Notes: generated by a model not told the origin, from the letters alone. DNA of 64,000 bases from Tigriopus japonicus (GCA_010645155.1 JAAGOF010000185.1:415274-479273), one strand, 5' to 3'; shown: positions 11,963 to 24,258, counted from the first letter of the stretch. Translations and numbers: made by a program.

Positions 11963-14900
11963 ATGGCTTCCTGTGGTCGAAGCTTTAGCAATGGCCTCCA
12001 AACCGTCAGTGATACGATTTCCAAAGGATTAGAAAACTATTTTTACAGGTGGGATGGCGTTTTATGTTGGTTAGAAATTCAAATGATGCTGTTTCGCTGA
12101 TTGTTTCAAAGGGAGCAACGATTAGTTCGATTATTTCAGTTGCGTGTATTCATAAACAATCATAAACTCAGAATGATTTGATCAGGTACTTTTTGTTAGC
12201 CTCTCAAGACATTTTCTCGATTAAAAGTTGCAAAGCTGGGGGTCTTATATTTGCAAGTTGATCCTTGAACCTAATATTGAATAATTTTAGGCGCTGATTT
12301 GTCGCTGTATGGGGAAAATATTCAATGATTGAAATGATTGAACAATGAAAATATTCGATGCAATGATTTCTTAGTGATGATGATGTTGGATAAAAAGTCA
12401 TAATGATTTTTGATGTGGCAAAGAAAATTTGCAGTGAGGTAGATTTTTGGCCTCCAAAATAAAGAACAATTTGAACGAAAGATACGCGTTATGATACGTG
12501 GGGTATCCAGACCAGAGGTAGACTGGGCATATAACTGGATTACCTGACAACAAATCATGTAATTTTACATGATTTGTTGTCAGGTAATCCAGTTCATAGT
12601 GATGATTTATTAAGAAACGGTATGTTGGGCAACCCCTGCACGTTTTTGAACATCGATGTCAAGAGCAAGAAACACGGTAAAATCCATTATGCTGGAAAGT
12701 TAAGACGTTGTTCAACCACCCATACCAATATTTGATGAATATTTGAGGTAACTTTTGATGTGAAACGTCTTGGCTTTACAGTGTACTTGATTTTTGACTT
12801 GTTGCTCGCTTTTGAGGCTTATTTTCTATGTATACAGGGGTCGCCCAACATACCTGGTCTAATTAAATCATAAGTTCGAACATGATTGTATTACAACAAA
12901 TCATGTAAAATAACATCTGCCCATAAGAGATAAATCTTGATTTCAATTATTTATCAAGCATCTACAAATCGCACTTGCTGACGAGTTATATGCCCAGTCT
13001 ACCTCTAGTCTGGATACCCCTCGTATGTCTAACAAATGTGAGTCCACCAAACTGAACCAGTCCATTAATAATTATCAAAGTACTCCCAAGGGACCTGTTC
13101 CATCGTTTCTTTAAGAATGTAATCTTCTTGGTTCGAATATTCCACTGGTTGTTCATGCATATGTTCGGCTACTTACGGCAACAAACAAATAAACAAATGG
13201 TCCAAACAATACATCACATGTCCCTCAGAAAAATTGACGGGTGAGAAAGTTCGTTCAGGGCCCCTGTAACGAGTCCACGATATTTACGTGTATCTTTTGA
13301 TTTTTGAAAAAGAAGAGTTGCACCTTCTCAAACTTCGTTTTTTTGCTATTGTAATTGAAATGTCTTAACGCCTCATCAGAGCTCGATGCTGTTCCAAAAG
13401 GAACAACAACGTTTAAAATTTTGCAAATCAAATAGTATGGGACAAGCAAATTTTATTTTGCTCCAGAGTTCCAATTTGGTGATTACTAGGGCTGAATATT
13501 TTAGGTTTTACATAAAAACCTAGGTTTTAACCTAAAACGCCTTTTTTGGGCAATTTTTACCTAAAAATAAGTTTCCAACCTAAAATTAACTTTTTTCTCG
13601 CATTTTTCAGGAAATTTTTACCTAAAACTAAGTTTTCAACGTAAAATTAACTTTTTTCTCACCCTAAAGTCATTTGACTGCGCCCACTTGAAAATTACCC
13701 CAGTGTCTTTAAAACAAAAAAAAAAGGAAGAAAGTAGAAGAGTGGGAGTCACAATGTTTTTCATCTCATCAACATACCGAATTAGCTTTATCAGGTGGTT
13801 TCAGGCCGACATACTGCCAACTAAGGGCGCTCACTGTCATTTTTTGAAGTCATATTTTTCTCTCGTCTCGTTTTCAGTCATTTCATCTCATTTTTAGGGC
13901 GCAAATTTTCAATTTCTTTTTTTAAGTCGAAAATTTTTTAAACTCGTTTTTAGGTCAAAAATTTCTGAACTCGTTTTAAGGTCAAAATTTTCCGAACTCG
14001 TTTTAAGGTAAAATATTTCAGAACTCGTTTTGAGGTCAAAAATTTCTGAACTCGTTTTAAGGTCAAAATTTTCTGAACTCGTTTTAAGGTAAAATATTTC
14101 AGAACTCGTTTTAAGGTCAAAAATTTCTGAACTCGTTTTAAGGTCAAAAATTTCCGATCTCCGTGTTTAGGTCGACAATTTTAGGTCAAAAATTGCCGAT
14201 CTCCTTTTGTGGGTCGACAATTTTTATCTGGGTTTTTTGGTCGCATTTTTGCCACTTTCTGCCATATTCTACCGCTTAACAAATTTCACTGGCACAAACT
14301 TTTCTATACTAGCATTTTCCCCCACTGCCAAATAAAATTTTCATTGCCTTTGTCTCTGCTCAACTGCTTTTACTCTTGCCAAGAGTAAAGTGCTGAAAAA
14401 CAATAGATAAAAGGCAAAATTTGATCTGAAAAGCCACTGTAAAAGGTGTAATCTATTCAACCTAAAAAAAACCTAAAACGTAGTTTTGGGCAACCTAATT
14501 ATGTCATAATTTGCCCAAAAAGTTAACCTAAAATATTCAGCCCTACTGATTACCTTTCTTTTGGTCAATTGTTTTCAAGTTTTTCCCAAATATGGAATAC
14601 ATGTGACAAGTATGTCAAATGTCAAAAATGTACCAAAGGCAGTTTTTTTTAGTTTTGCTTGCATTCACTTCATCAAAAGCACTGAAAACTTAGGTGACTG
14701 CCCAAAAAAGATCGGATATTCAAAATTGCGATTTATTAGATGAAACATTTTTTTTATTGAGCAAAGATGACGATGCGAAACATTGATAATGTTTTCACTT
14801 GCAAATGGCCTTTATTGTTAAAAAGTAATACAATTCAACACATTACAATGATCGTTTTATTATTGAACTCAAATCTGCAATTTTGGAAAATAATTCATGA

Positions 14901-17900
14901 AAGGCACAGTTTTCAATTTATAAAACTAAAACTCTTCGTTGACCAAGTTCTTACAGGTTTTCTTGTGTAAATCTTTGTCATCGATCACCAAAATTTTTAA
15001 TGCCTCTCTTGATATCTTTAATTAAAATGTACATAAACTGTGGTATAATGACACCCTTCAATAGATTTTTTTTGTGTAACAGCAGTATTATTTCCTTTCG
15101 TTGGTAATAGAAAATAAGTCTGGACAACATACTGATGTGCTGGCACGGGGTTTGTTCAAATTTGCCCGATGGTCATGACCAATCGTCCCCTCTGTACCTG
15201 CCACAGTCTATAACTTGGGAATTAACCTTGAGAAATACCTGAAATCACTGCGCGTTCGCCAAGAAAACATTCCCCACACTAGCAAGGTCAATATGAACGA
15301 AGATTTCCCTCGGCTCCTACAGAAGAGTATGATGCTATTGAGGTACTGACTAGAGTACAGGGGTAGGCAATTTCGGGAGAACAACTTGGAAAAAATAATA
15401 ACATCCTCGAATTAGCATATCACAAAATGTTTACTTGCATTTTCCACTTGCTTCATGCTTGATATTAATTCTTTCATTACAGCGAGGACCAAAATTTTTT
15501 TTTGAGCTTTTTCGAACTTTTTCGAGCAAAGTTTTTAGATGTTTCAAAGTTTAAGGTCAGCTTGTTCCTGATGGCTGCAAAGCGACAGAACAAGTTTTTT
15601 CAGCCGTCTAGATTTTTTCCTCGACGACAAAACAACCTTTTTCTCTGAGTTGTATTTATCAAAGAGCAATTGCTCTCCAAGTATAGAGTCTCGCAATTAA
15701 AAATGTGTGGTGCACTCAGGAATGGTAGTACTAAGAGACCTGATCTATGTAGTAACTTCTTTCGCTTTTTATGCAAGTTCCATTAGTGTTTGGTGTTTTT
15801 TTTTATTTCATTCTAAAGCCATTTTTTCTAAGTTCAAAAGTTGTGTTCTTGTAATGCACCAATATCGCTTTGGTTTGTCACATTGGTGTTCAAATATTCA
15901 CAGGTCTGAAAGATTCCCCATCTCCTTTTTGAACGCTGATATTGATCACTCTGATTTGGTTGACGGCCCCTCTTGCTATTCTCCTTTTCCCTTTTTTTCT
16001 CCTTCCTCATATGTATGGGGTGACTAATTTAGATACTGAAGTTGACATTTTAAACTTGTAATAACTTCATAATGAGGCAAAAAACTTGATGTCCCTAAAA
16101 TTCAAGAATAATTTTTGATACAATAATTAACAACTTGCTGTTATGTGCTTTCAAATGTATGTAATTTCAAATCATTGGGGATGTACGAGCAGCATTCAAA
16201 CTTAGCTAAGTGAAGGGGAGATTTTAGGAATTTCTCTACTTTCCATTACAAGAAATGCAATAAATGCCGCTTGAGGTCGCTTTTTTGACTGTCAATAGGT
16301 TTCATTTGACATTTTTATCTTCTTTTGGTTCCTAAAACTCATGTTTAATTGTTGCTAATATTGCGTAACGGGGATTAAGGTTGAATTTTAAAAATGTGGA
16401 AGCTCTTTTTGGACATCCTCATGGCCTTTTTTACTCTTTTGGGCTTGAGTCAAATCAAAGATCCATTTGACTCCAAGGCTTGCACAAATCTTGGATTAAA
16501 AAAGTTTTCATGGGATTAAGAAGGCCACACATGTGCTTAAAAGCCTATTTGAATAACAATTAAACTTCGAGTCAAAAATGGCAACACTCCCAACTCGAAA
16601 CACATCACTAGTATAGGCTAATCAAAATGCAGCTATTAAGGTTCAGTTCATCTTTTTCCATTTTCTCATGCCCACCCCTGTACAAAAAGTCTGACTACTG
16701 TGTCCAAAACTTGAGGCTAGACATAAAACTTAGCAACGTCAATCCTATTTTCTATTGCAGGCATGGCAAATGGGTGGCAAGTCATCCGAAGATCACAATC
16801 ATTTGTTCCTTGCTTTGGGTGGCCATTTGCAGCATTGGGATTGTCAAATTCTACCAAGAGAATAATATGGTCAAACTTTGGATCCCACCCAATTCAGACT
16901 TCGCCCATAACAATGGCTGGTTGTGGGAAAACTTTCCGCCTGATCTAAGGTATGAGTTTCTTTAGAAATGAAATCGGAAATTTTCAATCATTGAACGTCG
17001 AAAAATGTAGCACAAGCGTAGTAAACAATGACATGAATATAGAAATTCAAAATTGCACAACTACTCGGAATATGTTTCTCCTGCCTTTCACAAAAATCTA
17101 ATTGTAAGTTTTTGATCCAAAAAAACTACAAACAAGCGCCATTATGGCAACACTATGGTCAAAATCAAACTCGAAACCCATTAGGAGACTTCCATTCCAT
17201 TTGAATTTAGTTGTCTCCATTACTGAGGAATCACACCCTCAATTTGCAATTACAACTGACAAGGTTGTCAAATCATTGAGGAAATGACAAGTTTTATGTT
17301 TATCAATAATCTGTGATAAAGAACTTGAAAATTGGTTTAGGTTTCTCATTTAAAAAAAAAACAAGATGACGAACGTGGTATTTTTTCAACCCTGAGAAAA
17401 TAGATGGACTATTGAGTAAACCCACACGATTAGGGAGCTAAAGTGACCTTTAGACACTGTTGCATTATGAATGCATTTTCCTTGACACTTTATCTGCGAA
17501 TACTATATCTTGTAATTTTGCAAACCCTTTCATTATCAGTCGTCGCAAAGCTTTTCATTTCTGCAAAATGCGCCGTGACCTAAAATAAAGTAGGTCACAT
17601 TCTTGGTCTATGAATCTGCAATCAATCAAAATTGATTGCGAAAAGTAATTATGTATGTAAATTATTCGGCGCCAACTTATTTTTGGCAATACTATTAGAG
17701 AATCGATCGAAAACAAGACTTAGCTTTCATTTCGTCAAAAAATAATTTTTCATTAATTAACAACGTGGCTGACATTTCGATTTGGTAAGAAATAATTTTG
17801 AACTTAATTTTCATGGCAAACTTCATTTGCATAGTATTTGGTCTTTTGAACGAGGTCATCCTTTCTTAACTTTCAAAGTTAAGACTTGCCTTAACGTGAG

Positions 17901-20900
17901 ATTTTGTATTTTGGGGGTACTCAGCATTTTTGCGCTCTTCGTTTGCTTGATGTACATAAAAAGATTTGAGACGGTAGTCTCGGAATGGATGATTTGCTTA
18001 GAGTTGGCAGTGTTTCATCGGAACTCGCAATTGATGTCTTTCGCCTTTCGAAAAGTCTAGTTGTAAAGTTTCTTAAAGTCACATAAATTTCCAGGATTTG
18101 ATGGTCAGGAAGTCCACAACAAGCAAAGGAATGAGACATTCATTATATCTTTAAATTTCATTTTAAGATATAAGGAATGTCTTCTTTATTCATTACATAA
18201 GCCTAAATTGTGTTTCAACCCTTGAATTGCTAAAAAGGAGGCAAAAACTGGGAAGTTGTTTCGCCATGTATGTCAAAGACCTCATTAAAAGTAATCTTGT
18301 TGTAAACCAATTCATCAGTAAGCAAACAATTTCAATCGCTTGAACCTTCCAAAAAAAGAGGGTTAAGCATGTCGTCTGTCTGTAAAATATAGAATAATCC
18401 AATCTCGAAAAGGCGAGACATACTTGTACGTAGCAATTAATCGAACAAACAATCCAAAGTACAAACGCATGGTCAAGCCTGTCAATGACGTTTATTTCAG
18501 GTTCAACTCGATCATTTTTGAGCATGAAGACAACATCTTGGTCCCTGAGGTGATCCAACAACTCTATCAGATCCACAAAAATGTCCTGAATATTCAAACC
18601 TCCAATGGTAAACATTGGCCCGATCTGTGCATTCAACTGCCCGTTGTCGATCTGGATTCCGATCAAATGCCTTCCAAACCCGAAAGTCGACGAAAAAGGG
18701 CTGTGACCGATAAACCTCAGCCTGTAAATGACGATTTTTTCGCCGATTTTGGAGGAGACGCTTTCGGCTCTATGGAAGAACCCGTGTATGTTACACAATG
18801 CATTTTGTACATCACTTCATACCGTATGCGTACTCCAGTACAAAAGCCTGACCTTGACAACCCAGTAGAGGATTACTATGACTCTCTCTCTATCTTCTTA
18901 TCTCACACGGTCAATGTCTGAACTTGGAATGTGATTAGAGTTATCGTGTTCTTTTTAGTGCGGATGATTTTGCCGCCATAAAATCGGGGGCGGGGATTGG
19001 ACGGGCCTTTGACCCATCGGTGGTCTTTTATCCGGATGAATATTGTCCAATTGTGGAACAAATGCCCTTGGCGTGTTTTGAAACGAGTCTGTTGGAAATG
19101 TTCGCAATTCGCGGAAAATTCACGGAAGAATCGGAAGCGGCTATCGAGAACCTAACTCAGGAAGAGCTTATTTTTAAACTCAACACCATTGATAAGAGGT
19201 ATACATTTCTTGGTGAAGGAAAGAAACAAATGCATCTGAAGGTCACTGCCATATGTCGTCAAAATTGGAGTAAATGCAACGGGTTTTGTTGCCGAGTGCC
19301 TGATCTTGGAGGAACGTACAAATTTGAACATTCAGTTCTCGGACGAATGGCCAATTATTACATAATGTTTTAAGAAGATACATTTTTTTTGCTGACCTTG
19401 TGGAGAGCTTAACCTTCAAACTGGAAATGCAGTTTTGTCGACTGACATTGGAGTTAGCTAAGCCTTGAAATTGAATATTTTCCTTTGCTCTTGATTTCAG
19501 TGGAGTCTTTTTGCACCAAAGAGATTATTCCAAGTATTTAGGACAAGTTGAACGTAATTCAACCGGTCACATTGTCAAAGCAAAGGCCACGTTTATTCGT
19601 TGGTTTGGAAAAGCTAACGTGACAGAGATTAAGCAAATCCAAGGACGGAATGGCATGGATCAACAACCGGTGCGACTACCTTAAATGTTTTCTCATTAAA
19701 AGACCAAGATTTGCAACTTGTGGTTTTATCTGATTTGTTAGGTCGACACAACCACCTTAGAGTTTGAGGAGTTGCTTCAAGCATCCTTGGAAGATAAATG
19801 TGATTATCCAGAGGGCTTAAGTAGCAGGGCTAATGTGCAAAGAAGGTATGTACCTACAAAAACGATCAAACATACGCTTAAAACCATTCATTTTCTTTTT
19901 TCTTTTAATCTTGTAGCTATGGAGATATTTCAACTGGAGCTATCTGGGACGATGTGGTCTTTTTGACCATTGGTTACCTCATGATTTACGCTTATGTTCA
20001 GAGCATGTTGGGAAAATTCAACAGGGTAGAACAAAGGGTAAGAAAGACCGGTTTATCCATGTTATTAATCGGAGAGCAAGTCGTCCAAGACCAAAATTGC
20101 AGTCGTGCGAAGGAACATAACCATCTCAACGTGCATGTTTTTTTGCTCTACTCAATCGGAAAATGCTTTGCCCAAAATAGAAATAACTATGAACTAAAGT
20201 ATGTAATCTTTTGCCACATGTTGAACATCGGGTGCAAGCCCCCTTTCTGGATTTTTCGAGTTTTCTTTGAGTGTTAAACATTTTTAGCCAACCTGGGACA
20301 AGCCAAGGATGGACAAGCTAATTCAAAAACTGCGATTATCATATTTGTTTGAACAGGACAATTGTCTAGACAACCTATAGATGTTGTAAGTTTCAGCTTG
20401 AAGGTGGTTTGAAAATCAGAATTATTTTGCTCCTTTTTTATTTCCTATTTCAAACAGTTACATGTTATACTCTATGACTATTACCAAGGTGATATTGGTT
20501 TTCAAACTTACAAATTAATCACTTTATTTCTAATTAGACCTCAAAAGTGTCAACAAAACGAAGAGGAGGCTCTTTTGATCAAGACAACTCGCAAAAAAAT
20601 AGTGGCAACCTTCTGTCCAAGCCCACGTCCCATTAAGTTTTTGCCTTAACACCCCATCTCTTGTCTAAAGTAGTGCATTAAAAAAGAGTTTTTAAATCTG
20701 TCAGTTTTACATCCTTGATTTCAAAAAGTGATGTCTATTGTTGGTTAAACCATCCCTTGGTCATATCGATGCTTAATTTCTGTTAACAGTGTACATCGAT
20801 CGATTGCTTTCGAAAAAAACAAGTATTTTGAACGCTAGATGGCAGTTTCAAAAGTCGTGACGTTTCGTTGAAATCGTCCATTGATCACACAATTTTATGT

Positions 20901-23900
20901 TGTGCATACTTTTCAGGCCTTTTTGGGTGCATTGGGGATAGCTAGTTGTGCCATCTCGATCTTGGTGGCAATGGGCATTTGCTCGTTATTTGGACTTGGA
21001 TATGGACCCATGCATTCCATCATCCCTTGTCTCTTGGTCGGACTTGGAGTGGATGACATGTTTGTAATCGTGCAAGCATTCAATAATGCAGAGAATAGTG
21101 ACAAAGGTAAATAAACTAATCAAGCTCGAAAATATCAAATAGACTCAAGAGAGTTTTCCGCATTGTCCAGAGAAAGGGATTGTCAGAGATTTGCCCGAAC
21201 GGATTGGTCGAGCTTTGAAACACGCCGGAGTTGGAATCACCATCACCTCAATCACTGACATTATTGTTTTTGGCGTAGGAGGAACCACAGTAAGTCGACA
21301 CCAAAACTATCTAAATTTAAGATTAGTTTCAGAGTCGAATTCCAATCTCTTAGGTCCTCCCTTCGCTTAAATCTTACTCATTGTATACTGCCACCGGAAT
21401 TGCAGCCGTTTACATTCTTCAAAGCACGTTTTTCGTGGCATGCCTCACACTTGACCAAAAGAGGATCGATAACAAACGCGATGGTACATGTTGTTGGAAG
21501 GTCTATGGGGACTCTTGGAAGCCAAATCGGTTCAGTCAAAGATCATTCATGGAAGAAGCCTTTGATATGATTGGAACCTTCCTGACATATCCAATTGTCA
21601 AGGTACATATTTCGTAGTCTCTACTCATGTATAGGACAAGAACGCCTACAAACTGGATGCGGACGGTTTGAATGGACATTGGAAATTATGCCTTTGATAA
21701 AACCATCGCCTCCTCATTTCCATAATTGTAGCCTTGCAATCTGCTCATAGTTTTTTTTAAATTTCAACTCTAACAGACATGTTACACAAAAGTTCTTAGG
21801 CTCAGTCAGGTGGCAAGCTGTATTCTCAAATACAATGAAATTTTGATTTAACGATATTGTTCGTCACCCCACAATATATGGTTAAATCGAAATTTATCGT
21901 TAAACCGAGTCGTTGTCGTATAAGTCGGTAACGCCAAAAAATATTGTTGAATCGCAGATCGTTAAACCGAGATTTCACTGTAAAATTAGATTTTGATAGC
22001 GTATAACTTTTCCAAATCATATTTGGAAAAAGAGAAGAAGAAATCACTTTTTGGTTCAAATTAAATCAAATTTCCAATAATCATTTGTTTCATCCCCTGT
22101 CCAGTGGTAGAGTAGTCTCTGAATAAGGTTAGTTGAGTTCTTATCAAACGCATGTAAGAAATTAGACGGTTTTGGTGAGGTATTCTCATCAAACACATCT
22201 CCAAGGTTAAAGTTTGAAAGATAGCATTTGCATTTCGCCTCCAGGTTGGTGTTGTGGCAATAACCATCGGTCTTTGTGTTTTGGGTTGTTACGGAACCAC
22301 GTTGCTGGAGGTTGAATTCCGTTATGTCGAGTTTCTTCCTCAAGACACTAATCTTTACAAATGGTTCCACCTGCACAATACCTATTTTCCTGGGGATGGA
22401 GAGATGGGCACGGTGTATTTCTCAGAAATGGACTTGTACAAGTAAACTGATGTTGAATTTTCCATTCTGCAAACAAAATTTGAAACCCTTTTCCCCCTAC
22501 AGAGAGTTTCCCAAGATCAAGTCCTTGGTCGAGAAGTTTCAAAATAGGACAGATATCATCTTTTCCGTGGATTCTTGGTACCATGATTTCGAAGACTATC
22601 TTAACAACAACTTTCTGGACCCACAGCACCCATTACCAAATCATCCCATTTCTGAGGTCATGTTCCATGAAAAGTTGACCCAATTTATTTTTAGTCCATC
22701 AGGAGCAAAGCATATGAACAAATTCAAATTTGAAAACGAAATAAAATGTGGCGTCCCATCGTCCAAAGTTATGGTGAGTTTCGATCATCAAACTCAACCT
22801 AACAACATCGTTCTGACCGTCTTTCTTCTACTTTTCGTTGGGACTAAATACAGTTATCGACCATGGAGTTTGTCCACAAGAAATTCAGAAGTTCCAAGGA
22901 GCATATCCCTGCCATGAATTGGGTTAAAAACACGATCAAGGAGAGCCAATTTCCTGGAATCGCCTTCGCCATGGCTCAAAGCTATTCCCGATGGGAGATT
23001 GACGAGGTGGGTGGGGCAGTTATTTTGACAGTTTGATGAGCAGCGGCAATCTTTTAATCCTTCCGCGTCTCCTGATATCAAAAATCATATACCCCAAACT
23101 ACTACCATTTATTACAGCAACACAATTTCTCGTTGTATTTAGGTGATTTCAGAGGAGCTATTCCGTAACCTATTTCTGGCGATCATCTGCGTTTCCCTAA
23201 CAACACTGGTTCTTTTGGCCAAAGTTGGATCTTGTCTTATTGTAATCCTTTGTGTAATTCTTAGTCTGGTAAGACGACGACTGAAAACATGCTCAATGAA
23301 GAACGTAGACCACTATTGTATGTTTCTTCTTTAAAGGTTGATGTTGGGGGTGCGATGTATTTGTGGGGACTTACCATCGATATTGTAGCCAGTACTAATA
23401 TCATCATCTCAGTTGGGCTGTGTGTGGATTTCTCGGCCCATGTGGCCCATTTTTTCATGATTCAAAGGTTAGTTTCAAAGCAAGACCAAAGGGGGAGTCA
23501 GTAGGGCCCGACATTTTTTCCTGTGGAATAGAAATGCCAGGTGTTTTGTGAGTAAGGTCAGCTGATTATTAATGGGTGAGATCGTCAGCTGACCTAACTC
23601 CCCCTTGGAAACTTAAAGGACTCTCTGCTCAACAGCAAAAAAAAGGGCAGGGATATCCATTATATTTTGAAAATTATGTCCATTTTCAGTGGAACGAGAG
23701 ATGAACGTATGCGCTCCACTCTAAAAAAAATTGGTCCGGCCGTTTTCAACGGTGGATTTTCGACCTTAATTGCGGTATTGATGCTCGCGAACTCAAAGTC
23801 TCACGTGTTTGTCTCTTACTTCAAGGTATGTTTACAATAAAACTATTATGGTAGGGAAATCTCCTGATTGATATTTGGTTATTTTTTGCAGGTGTTTTTC

Positions 23901-24149
23901 TTGATGATTGTGTTCGGGCTCTTCCATGGGCTGATATTTTTGCCAGTGATTTTGAGCTGGATAGGTTCTAAACCATACAAAACTGCCGAGTCTGAAAAGG
24001 ATGATGCTCTTGAAAGCAAGCATAAGATGTCGGTCAAGATGGAGATCAATCATAACCTTGAAAATGATCCAGAAACCGAAAAGAGGCTTTTAGAAAGCCA
24101 CTATGACTTTAAAGAAGCCATTCCAGCGGCCAAAGAATCCAAAGTGTAA
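11963..24149 (+). CDS. Patched-related (PTR/PTCHD-type) 12-TM protein with sterol-sensing domain
   Basis: RND-superfamily membrane protein of 1007 residues, built from 17 phase-consistent exons: 11963-12048, 16761-16949, 18501-18785, 18959-19198, 19501-19669, 19742-19845, 19917-20037, 20917-21106, 21171-21289, 21354-21602, 22245-22441, 22503-22773, 22854-23006, 23143-23268, 23337-23467, 23690-23825, 23892-24149. The total of 3024 nt divides exactly by three. TM1 (about 38-56) is followed by a long extracellular loop. The sterol-sensing domain carries GVDDMF (Asp444-Asp445), the RND TM4 charged motif. TM10 carries SVGLCVDFSAHVAH (Asp864). An RRKR site lies at 155-158. Exon 1 was chosen because it starts at an ATG, ends with a phase-2 GT donor, and yields ENYFYR|HGKWVASHP, as in this family. 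AATAAA lies at 24253-24258. The substrate is unknown; sterol or lipid transport or Hedgehog-related roles are inferences from the family. Confidence 0.9.
12494..13026. mobile_element. Inverted-repeat element with nested palindromes, in PTR intron 1
   Basis: About 43-bp outer inverted repeats (12494-12536 and 12984-13026) share GGGGTATCCAGAC and AGGTAGACTGGGCATATAAC. Directly inside the left arm is a perfect 30+30-bp hairpin with a 2-nt loop (12533-12594). Further in, GGTATGTTGGGCAACCCCTG at 12619 is matched by an inverted copy near 12834-12860. A partial copy of the hairpin motif ACAACAAATCATGTAA recurs at about 12895. There is no ORF. Confidence 0.75.
12533..12594. repeat. Perfect 30-bp-arm hairpin
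   Basis: The left arm starts AACTGGATTACCTGACAACA and the right arm is its exact reverse complement, separated by TT. It sits at the inner edge of the left terminal repeat of the element at 12494-13026. Confidence 0.95.
13487..14545. mobile_element. hAT-like non-autonomous element, 1059 bp, in PTR intron 1
   Basis: The terminal inverted repeat TAGGGCTGAATATTTTAGGT is almost perfect at both ends. Flanking octamers GTGATTAC (13479-13486) and CTGATTAC (14546-14553) differ at one base and fit a hAT-type 8-bp duplication. The subterminal zones repeat AACCTAAAA many times, and the centre holds a 27-bp tandem array. No transposase is encoded. Confidence 0.78.
13937..14156. repeat. 27-bp tandem repeat with 81-bp higher-order period
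   Basis: About eight copies of a 27-bp unit beginning AACTCGTTTTAAGGTCAAAA. Three sub-types (ending TTTCTG, TTTCCG/TTTCTG, ATATTTCAG) recur in the same order, giving an 81-bp higher-order period. Because 27 is a multiple of three, the reverse strand stays open and reads as repeated LKRVQKFLT-like nonapeptides. I regard this as a by-product and not a gene. Confidence 0.85.
15179..15349 (+). other. Coding-like island in PTR intron 1, possible alternative first exon or gene fragment
   Basis: This 56-codon open stretch, bounded by stops, has protein-like composition and higher G+C than its surroundings. It contains NLGINLEKYLKSLRVRQEN and then ATG at 15293. A donor-like AG|GTACTGAC at 15342 would leave phase 2, the same phase that PTR exon 2 requires. 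It could therefore be an alternative first exon or the remnant of another gene. I do not recognise the peptide. Confidence 0.3.
21833..21980. mobile_element. pogo/Tigger-like MITE, 148 bp, in PTR intron 10
   Basis: The right end in reverse complement reads CAGTGAAATCTCGGTTTAAC and the left end CAATGAAATTTTGATTTAAC. Both are flanked by TA, and the termini resemble pogo-type Tc1/mariner elements, whose ends commonly read CAGT...TAACGA. It is too short to encode anything. Confidence 0.7.
23486..23607. repeat. Inverted repeat with inner stem-loop in PTR intron 15
   Basis: Outer arms CCAAAGGGGGAGT and AACTCCCCCTTGG enclose an inner 11-bp stem AGGTCAGCTGA / TCAGCTGACCT (23555-23595) with a 19-nt loop. 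It may be a small MITE or a structured intron segment. Confidence 0.6.
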
Positions 24150-24258
24150 TTGGGTCTAAGTTGTCAAAAAGAAAATGAAATATCCATGTAATGTGCCACT
24201 GCCAAAATGTTAGCTTCGCAACTACAATACTCCTCTGTAGAACAGTTTTCTCAATAAA

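Noticed and set aside
13950..14147. Reverse ORF reading as repeated LKRVQKFLT nonapeptides
   Set aside because: It is the open reading of a 27-bp tandem repeat inside a transposon; the unit length alone keeps it open.
16627..16760. Apparent N-terminal extension with ATG before PTR exon 2
   Set aside because: A clear TTCTATTGCAG acceptor ends at 16760 and exon 1 at 11963 supplies a phase-matched, family-like start, so this stretch is intron.
18193..18798. 201-codon reverse ORF
   Set aside because: It is mostly the antisense shadow of PTR exon 3 and carries no domain of its own.
22056..22376. Reverse ORF in PTR intron 10 with protein-like text
   Set aside because: It runs into antisense of exon 11 and has no recognisable family; I cannot separate it from chance.
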